Assembly: GCA_027625915.1 (NCBI GenBank)
Contig: JANTQA010000040.1
Span: 2,046,001 to 2,110,000, forward strand
Length of the DNA stretch: 64,000 nt
DNA from: Anaeramoeba flamelloides
Taxonomy: Eukaryota; Metamonada; Anaeramoebidae
Direction: 5' to 3'
Part shown: positions 56,705-64,000 of the stretch, one piece after another
Position numbering within the stretch: position 1 is the first letter of the stretch
Layout of the letters: each line of letters begins with the position of its first letter
Position numbers and translations under genes: made by a program
Notes under the pieces: generated by a model
Told to the model about the DNA's origin: nothing
Database searches by the model: none
What the model saw: the letters and a program-made list of their open reading frames with translations, nothing else

Positions 56705-59700
56705 TTATTTCCAAAATCCACGATTTTTTAATTTTAAAGAGTTAATTATAATTTCTTTTTCATCTGAATTGAAATTTAAAATTTTAAAAATAATTGGTAA
56801 CAAAAGACTTTTTTCGTCTGTCAGTTGTAAAAATTTGATCAAAATGTTTTTAAGATACAAAATGTCAATTTCTTTCATTTTGATTAAGTTTTTTTTTTTT
56901 TTTTTTTTATTTATTCTCCTTTGAGATTTTTTTTTTTTTTTTGGTACTGTATTTGGGATTGATAATTGATTTTTATTATTATTAATATTGTCTGAATTTT
57001 CATTTTCCGAATGGATTTTTGATTTTTTATTTGTCAAGACAAAAGTTTGTTGTTCAATGAATTGATTATCATTTGATTTTTCTTTATTTTTTTCATTATT
57101 AATATTCTGATCATTATTAGTTTTATGATTGTTGTTTTTTAATTGATTAAATCTATCTTCACTAATTTGATCCAATTGGTCGGCTATTCTAATTAATGCA
57201 TTTTGTAATTGTTTGACCCGTTCATTTGATTGTGTGGTGTGTAAAGTTTGCTCTTCTAAAAACAATTGCAAATTTTTAAATTCAATTCCAAAATCGATAA
57301 TATTGTTTGAAATATTATTTCCTTTCTCCTGAATCTTTTCGTTGTTGTTAGATATTTCTAATTGCTTTGTTTTTAATAATTGTAATTTTTTGTTAATTTT
57401 TTCGAGCTCGTTAATTTTCATTTCTTTCAATTGTTTGTTACTCGTTTTTAATTTTTTCTCTTTTAATTTAATTGATTGTTTAATCTTATTATTATTCTTT
57501 TCAAGTTCTTTATTATTTTTTTCTAATTGGATATTCTGCTTTTGCAATTCTTCAATTTGTAAATTTTCATTTAATAAAATTTTGTTCTGTTTCTTTAATT
57601 CTTCAATTTTATTATTGGATTTTGTTAATTCTTCTTCCTTTAATTTTATTAATTCTTTATTTGAAATTTTTAAATTTTGGTATTTTTTTTTTTTATTTTC
57701 AAATTTTTTATTTTCTTCTTCTAATTCTTTGTTTTTTTTTATTAAATTTTCTTTGTGATCTTTTATTATGCTATTTTTTTCACTTTCAAGATCTTCATTT
57801 TGCTTTTGAATTTTTTTCATTAAATCTTTATTTTTTTCAACTTGCTGCTTTAATAAGTCCTTTTCATTATCAGTGGATAATTTATGTAATCTTAATGCTG
57901 TTTGTTTCAATTTATTTTTTAAATTCTGTACTTGAAGTGTATATTGTTTATTTTCTTTTGTAATGTTTGATAATTTATTTTCAACATTGTTAAAATTTTC
58001 TTGATCAGTTTTTTTAATTTCTTTAATTTCATTGATTTCTTTTTCTAAATCACCAATTTGTTCGGTTAAATTTTCATTCTCTTTTTCTTTTTCTCGGAAT
58101 CGCTTGTTCATTTGTTTATATTTTTCCTGTATTCCTTCTGTTTTTTGATTTATTTCTTCTCTTTCTTTATCATATTCCTCTTTATTGTTCCTAATATCCT
58201 TGAGTAGGATACTTTTTTCTTTATTTAATTTTTCTTTATCTTGTATTAGTTTTTCTTTTTCTTTGATTAATTTTTCTTGTTCTTTCATTAAATTTTCTTG
58301 TTTTTCATTTAGTTTTTCTTTTTCTTGGATTAAAATTTTGTTTTCTTTCTTTATTTTTTCTTTTTCGCTTTTTAATTTTTCATTGTCTTTAAATGAATTT
58401 TCATTTTCTTTGTTTGTTGATTTTTTTTCCTTTATTAAACTTTCCTTTTCTTGGTTTAAAAATTCGTTTTCTTTTACTAAATTTTTATTTTTTCCAGATA
58501 AGCTTTCATTTTCCTTTATTAAGTTTTCTTTTTCTTTGTTTAATGTATTTTTTTCTGTGATTAAATTTTCATTTTCTTTATGTAAAGTGGTTTTTTCTTT
58601 GATTAATTTTTCATTTTGATTATTTAATTCAATTTTTTCATTAATTAAGTTCTTTTTCTCTTTATCTATTGTTGTTTTATCTTTGTTTAAATCTTTAATT
58701 TTTTTTATTAAATTTTCTTTCTCTTTATTCAAGCTTTCTTTTTCTTCTACCAAACAATTCTTTTCTTTGGTTAGGGTTTTATTTTTGTTGATTAAATTTT
58801 CTTTCCCCTTATCGTGATTTTCTTTGTCTTGAATTAAGTTTTCTTTTTCTTGAATTAGGTTTTCTTTTTCTTTGTTTAATGTATTTTTTTCTGTGATTAA
58901 ATTTTCATTTTCTTTGACTAAATTTTCCTTTTCTTTGATTAATTTTTCATTCTCTTTTCTTAGATTTTCTTTTTCTTTATTTAAGTTTTTTTTCTCTTTA
59001 TCTATTGTTGTTTTATCTTTGTTTAAATCTTTAATTTTTTTTATTAAATTTTCTTTCTCTTTATTTAAGTTTTCATTTTTTTCTACCAAATTTTCTTGTT
59101 TCTTGTTTAGTTCTTCTTTTTCTTTGATTAAATTTTTCTTTTCTTGAATTAGGTTTTCTTTTTCTTTAACCCATGTATTTTTTTCTGTGATTAAATTTTC
59201 ATTTTCTTTATTTAATTCTATTTTTTCATTAATTAAGTTTTCTTTATCTTGGTGAGTTGTTGATTTATCTTTGATTAAATCTTTTATTTTTTTCATTAAA
59301 TTTTCTTTCTCTTTATTTAAGTTCTCTTTTTCTTCTACCAAAATATTCTTTTCTTTGGTTAGGGTTTTATGATCATGTTTATTCATTTTTTTTTCATTAA
59401 TAAATGTTTTTTTATCATTTATTAATTTTTCTTTGATATTCAACAAGTTTTCTTTTTCTTTTATTAAATTTTCTTTTTCTTTCATCAAGTTTTTATTTTC
59501 GTTTAGTAAATTTTCTTTTTCCTTATTTAATGTATTTTTTTCTGTGATTAAATTTTCCTTCTCTTTATTTAAGTTTTCATTTTTTTCGACCAAATTTTCT
59601 TGTTTTTTGTTTAGTTCTTCTTTTTCTTTGATTAAATTTTTCTTTTCTTGGATTAAATTTTCTTTTTCTTTGCTTAATTTATTTTTTTCTGTGATTAAAT

Positions 59701-62700
59701 TTTCATTTTCTTTGTTTAAATTATCCTTTTCTTTTGATAAATTTTCATTTTTTTCAACCAAATTCTCTTTTTCCTTGTTTAGTTCTTCTTTCTTTTGGAT
59801 TGATTTTTTCTTTTCATTAATTAGCTTTTCTTTTTCCTCAATTAATGTATTTTTTTCGTTTATTAAATTTTCATTTCGATTGTTTAATTCTGTTTTTTCA
59901 TTAATTAAGTTCTCTTTTTCTTTCTCCGTGGTTTCCTTTTCATTGATCAATTTTTTTATTTCTTGGTTTAAATCTTTTTTCTCTTCATTTAAACGCTCAT
60001 TTTCTTTATTTAATTTTTCTTGTTCTTGTTTTAATTCCTCTTGTTTCTTGTTGAGAATTTCGTTTTCTTTCAAAAAATTTTCTTGTTTTTTATTGAGTTT
60101 TTCTTTTTCTTGGATTAAGATTTTGTTTTCTTTCATTAAATTTTCTTTTTCTTTTTTTAAATTTTCATTACTTTTTATTGAATTTTCCTTTTCTTTATGT
60201 TTAATATTTTTTTCCTGTATTAAACTTTCCTTTTCTTGGCTTAAAATGTCTTTTTCTTTTATTGAATTTTCTTTTTCTTGAATTAACCTTTTATTTTTTC
60301 CAGATAAGCTTTCATTTTCTTTGATTAAGTTTTCTTTTTCTAGTATTAAACGTTCCTCCTTTTTATTTAAGTTTTCCTTCTCTTTATTTATTTGCTCGTT
60401 TTCTTTTTTTAAGTTTTCTTTTTCTTGTATCAATTTTTCCTTATCTTGTTTTAGTTTTTCCTTTTCTTTCATTAAATTTTCTTTTACTTTGTTTAGATTT
60501 CGATTTTTTTTAATTAAATTTTCTTTTTCTCTTATTATATTTTGTTTTTTTTTATTCATTGTTTTTTTTTCGTTTATTAATTTTTCTTTTTCTTTGATCA
60601 TATTTTCTTTTTCTTTAACCCATGTATTTTTTTCTGTGATTAAAATTTCATTTTCTTTGTTTAGTGCATTTTTTTCTTTCACTAAATTTTCATTTTCTTT
60701 ATTTAATTCGATTTTTTCATTGATCAGTGTTTTTTTTTCTTGGTTAAAATTTTTATTTTCATTGATTAATTTTTCATTTTCTTTATTTGTAATTTCTTTT
60801 TCTTTTATTAAAGTTTCCTTTTCTTGGTTTAAATTATCTTTTTCATTTATTAAATTTTCTTTTTCTTGAATTAACTTTTTATTTTTTCCAGATAAGCTTT
60901 CATTTTCTTTGATTAAGTTTTCTTTTTCTATTATTAAATGTTCCTCTTTTTTATTTAAGTTTTCCTTCTCTTTATTTATTTGCTCGTTTTCATCATTTGC
61001 TATTTTTTTTTCTTTGATCAAGTTTTTAATTTCTTCGTTTAAATTTTCCTTCTCTTTATTGAAATGCTCATTTTCTTTTTTTAATTTTTCTTTATCTTGT
61101 GTTAATTTTTCTTTATCTTGTATTAGTTTTTCCTTTTCTTTCATTAATTTTTCTTGTTCTTTCATTAAATTTTCTTGTTTTTCATTGAGTTTTTCTTTTT
61201 CTTGTATTAAGATTTTGTTTTCTTTGAATAATTTTTCTTTTTCACTTTTTAATTTTTCATTGCCTTTAATTGAATTTTCATTTTCTTTGTTTGTTAATTT
61301 TTTTTCCTTTATTAAACTTTCCTTTTCTTGGTTTAAATTATCTTTTTCTTTTACTAAATTTTCTTTTTCTTGTATTAATTTACTTTGTTCTTTCATTAAT
61401 TGTTCGTTTTGATCACTAAGTGCCTTTTTTTCTTGGATTAAAATTTTGTTTTCTTTGTTTAATGATTTTTTTTCATTTGTTAATTTTTCTTTCTCAAGAA
61501 CAAAATTTTCTTTGTCTTTAAGGGTTATTTTAATTTCATTCAGCAAAGTTTCATTTTCTTTTTTTAATGTATTTTTTTCTTCCATTATGTTTTCTTTTTC
61601 TTTAATCAAGCCTTTATTTTTTTGAATTAAATTTTCTTTTTCCTTATTTAAGTTTTCATTTTTTTCGACCAAATTTCCTTGTTGTTTGCTTAGTTCTTTT
61701 TTTTCTTTCATTAAAGTTTTCTTTTCTTGGATTATTGTTTTTTTCTCTTGGATTAAATTTTCTTGTTTCTTGTTTAGTTCTTCTTTTTCTTTGATTAAAT
61801 TTTTCTTTTCATGAATTAGATTTTCATTTTCTTTGATTAGTTTATTTTTTTCTTTCATTAATTGTTCATTTTGATTACTAAGTGCCTTTTTTTCGTTACT
61901 TAGATTTTCCTTTTCTTTGTTTAATGATTTTTTTTCGTTTGTTAATTTTTCTTTCTCAAGAACAAAATTTTCTTTGTCTTTAAGGGTTATTTTAATTTCA
62001 TTCAAAAAACTTTCGTTTTCTTTTTTTAGTGTATTTTTTTCTTCCATTATGTTTTCTTTTTCTTTAATTAAGCTTTCTTTTTCTTTGTTTAAATTGTCTT
62101 TTTCTTTCACTAAGTTCTCTTTTTCCTTCATTAAGTTCTCTTTTTCTTTTTGAAATTGCAAACGTTCTTGGTTGATTAATTTTGTATTCCTTTCAAGCTT
62201 AATGATTTTTTCAGATTGTGAAAATTCTTTTGTTTGTATCGAAGACAGCTCAAGTTCTTTGTTTTCAAATTTATGTTCCAGGCTTTCATAGTTTTTTTTT
62301 GATTCACTTAACTCGTTTAATACATTCTCATAATTTGTTTCAAGTTGTATTTTATCTTTTTTGATATTTTCATGCTGATCTTTGAGTTTTTTATATTCGT
62401 CAACAACTCTCCTTAATTTTTCTTTGTATTCATTAATTTTTGTTTCAGAATTATTTTTCGTTGCTTTAATGTGAAGCACAAGCTTTTTTAATTGTTCTTC
62501 CGTTTTTTTTGTTCTTAATTCTTGTTCTATTTGTTGTTACAAGAAGGCAAATATTTGGTAAAGTTAAATACGATCCAAGAAAATTAATCAAAGAAGAAAT
62601 TATTGAGAATTTATTGACAGATCGTTAAACCCAGGTTGTTTTTATTTTTTTTTTTTTCAAGTTCTGTTGTTTTTAAAAAAGAAGACTAAAAGATTATTAC

Positions 62701-62758
62701 CTTTCTTTTCTTCAGTTAAATTAACAATTTTCAGTTTTAGGTCTTCATTCCCAGACAT
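56705..62758 (-). CDS. GRIP-domain golgin (golgin-245/97 type), ~1,959 residues
   Basis: A 58-bp first exon (62758-62701, MSGNEDLKLKIVNLTEEKK) is spliced over a 174-bp GT..AG intron to exon 2 (62526-56705). The join is in phase and continues one coiled coil (EQELRTKKTEEQLKKLV). Nearly the whole protein is coiled coil, and residues ~100-1450 are dominated by heptad-like EKENLIKEKENLNKE units. Near the C-terminus DILYLKNILIKFLQ...LLLPIIFKILNFNSDEKEIIINSL is a GRIP domain, with the conserved Tyr in the position that contacts Arl1. Before it lie basic KKKKK tracts. Golgins of this class are anchored to trans-Golgi membranes by Arl1-GTP and tether vesicles through the rod. The length is close to golgin-245. 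Only TAA ends the frame, and no break occurs despite the repeats. Confidence 0.9.
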
Positions 62759-63480
62759 ACTGAAGAGGATATTACTTTATTTTTTTCAATTTTAGGGTGG
62801 TTGTCAGACTTGGACAAAATGAAGAAAAAATAACAAAAATTTTGACAAAATGATTTTTCAAAATCAATCAAAATATTTTCAATTGGATATTTACTTCTTG
62901 TTTCTTTTAATAATACTCTTTGATTAAAAAAAAGTTCTATAACTTTAAAATTATTTGGAGAGAATTATTTATTTGCGATTAAGGTTTACAATCCCTGAAA
63001 TTTTAAAAAAATGTTTGTCTTGTGTAGTGTGTAGTGAATTGATAATTTGGTTTGTGTCTGATCGATCTTGAGCTTAGTATGGATTTTAAGAGTTGTTCAA
63101 AATTACCAATTTTTGACAATTTATTTTTTATTATTTCCAAATCTGAATTTAAGAGTGTAAGATTAATAAATTCGTAGGTGTTTAAGAATAAATACAGATT
63201 TTTGTGTTGTTGATGAAAAATGGTACCTCATTTTTAGTCTATTAACTTTAGGAAAAAAAAAAAAATTCTTTAGTTATTGTGAGAAAGGAGTAATCAAAGA
63301 AAATTTAGTAACAAAAAATAAAAATATTTTAAAAGCTCCATTTAAAACCAAACCTAATTGAAAATTTTTCCATCAACAACCCACAAATCATGGTTTTTTA
63401 TTTAATACCTTCCAATATATTAGTCTTTCACTCTTCAATTCAGATTTTGGAAATAATAAAAAAATAAATTGAAAAAAAAT
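62759..63480. other. Intergenic between golgin start and LINE tail
   Basis: Upstream region of the golgin gene. AT-rich, somewhat richer in G between 63020 and 63080. No conserved element recognised. Confidence 0.35.
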
Positions 63481-63486
63481 GGCCAT

Positions 63487-64000
63487 TTTTTTTTTTATTA
63501 TTGAAGAAGTGTAAATTACACTCTAGTTGCTCTTAGACTTAAATTCCCTATCAGAAATTTAAGCACAAAATCATAGATTTCAGAATTATTAATTAATTTG
63601 ATTAATTTTGAAACTATCACAGTTTAAAATCAATTCATCAAGATTTATTTGTTTCAATTTATTGTGAAAAATTAATCTATCTTTTTCATAGAAAGGACAT
63701 ATCCATAAAAAGTGATCAATATTTTCTATAATTTCCTTCTGTTGATATTTTAAACATAAAGGACAAAATTTATTTGAATTTTTATTAATTACATAGTAAT
63801 ATCTATTTAAACAGTTAGTGAATGTTCTGAATTTTAGAATTATTGAGCTTGAGGGATAACTTAAATATTTTTGGGTTTTAAATAAATAATTTTGATTTTT
63901 TATTATTGTGAAATATTTTTGGACCTTCCAACTTGTTGAATTCAACAACTCGTTATATGTGTATTTGTATATTTCTTTTTTTAGTTCGATAATATCTTTT
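63487..64000 (-). mobile_element. LINE (non-LTR retrotransposon) 3' end, running off the window
   Basis: Minus-strand frame 63948-63589, open beyond, encodes the tail of a LINE reverse-transcriptase polyprotein. It has FCPLC...ENIDHFLWICPFYEKDR, a CX2C-X(n)-H-X4-C finger of the zf-RVT type, preceded by basic, Tyr-rich sequence (LKFRTFTNCLNRYYYVIN) and followed by a short helical end with TAA. Downstream are ~100 bp of 3' UTR shared with the fragment at 2952 and a T run on the plus strand (63487-63498) marking the poly-A tail. The catalytic RT region would lie past position 64000. The visible part is unbroken, so this copy may be younger than the one at 3 kb. Confidence 0.8.

Noticed and set aside
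57342-62153. Many plus-strand frames opposite the golgin (Phe/Ser-rich)
   Set aside because: The EKENL repeat read backwards gives F/S/L repeats. They are shadows of the golgin.
1-64000. CRISPR arrays, rRNA, tRNA, LTR retrotransposons, viral genes
   Set aside because: No regularly spaced repeats, conserved RNA cores, long direct terminal repeats, protease/integrase or capsid-like frames were seen.

Overview
This is a very AT-rich eukaryotic window (intergenic DNA is close to 80% A+T by eye) with sparse, mostly intron-poor genes, short GT-AG introns, long poly-A/T runs, and proteins full of Asn, Gln/Thr and Lys/Glu tracts. That combination, plus ankyrin repeats of about 35 residues and an oversized VPS9 protein, fits a free-living protist. 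Something like Anaeramoeba or an amoebozoan is my guess, but no marker here fixes the species. Every complete gene whose stop I read ends in TAA and the code looks standard. I see no LTR element, virus-like element, rRNA, tRNA or CRISPR array.

Layout. 1-5.7 kb is a graveyard of transposable elements: a 930-bp element with perfect 16-bp terminal inverted repeats (TIRs), pieces of two ~1-kb repeat families, a LINE 3' end and a 440-bp MITE. 5.7-7.2 kb (+) is an ArfGAP1-type protein. 12.0-14.3 kb (-) is a TMEM62-type membrane phosphoesterase in an unusually GC-rich patch. 19.2-20.9 kb (+) is an ankyrin protein. 26.3-27.7 kb (-) holds the 3' exons of an unrecognised gene. 28.8-30.7 kb (-) is a four-exon PH-domain gene. 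32.4-36.1 kb (-) is exportin-7. 38-45.4 kb is a second repeat cluster with a 1.1-kb palindrome, a mariner-like MITE, and a foldback element inserted into another MITE. 46.3-51.7 kb (-) is a giant VPS9-domain protein with an RG-repeat region. 52.7-55.4 kb is a third repeat cluster. 56.7-62.8 kb (-) is a GRIP-domain golgin of about 1,959 residues. 63.5 kb to the window end is the 3' end of a LINE with its CCHC-type tail.

Genes together. Most recognisable genes act on small GTPases or membranes: ArfGAP (Arf1), the VPS9 protein (Rab5-type exchange), the GRIP golgin (Arl1 effector at the trans-Golgi), exportin-7 (Ran) and a PH protein. They are kilobases apart on both strands, so this looks like gene content rather than an operon-like unit.

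The most novel material is in the repeats. At least seven related 390-560 bp MITEs share one TIR type; two form a long palindrome, and one is split by an 867-bp foldback element with a clean TTA target duplication. The two ~1-kb families start at TTAA, and one copy abuts the stop codon of the ankyrin gene.
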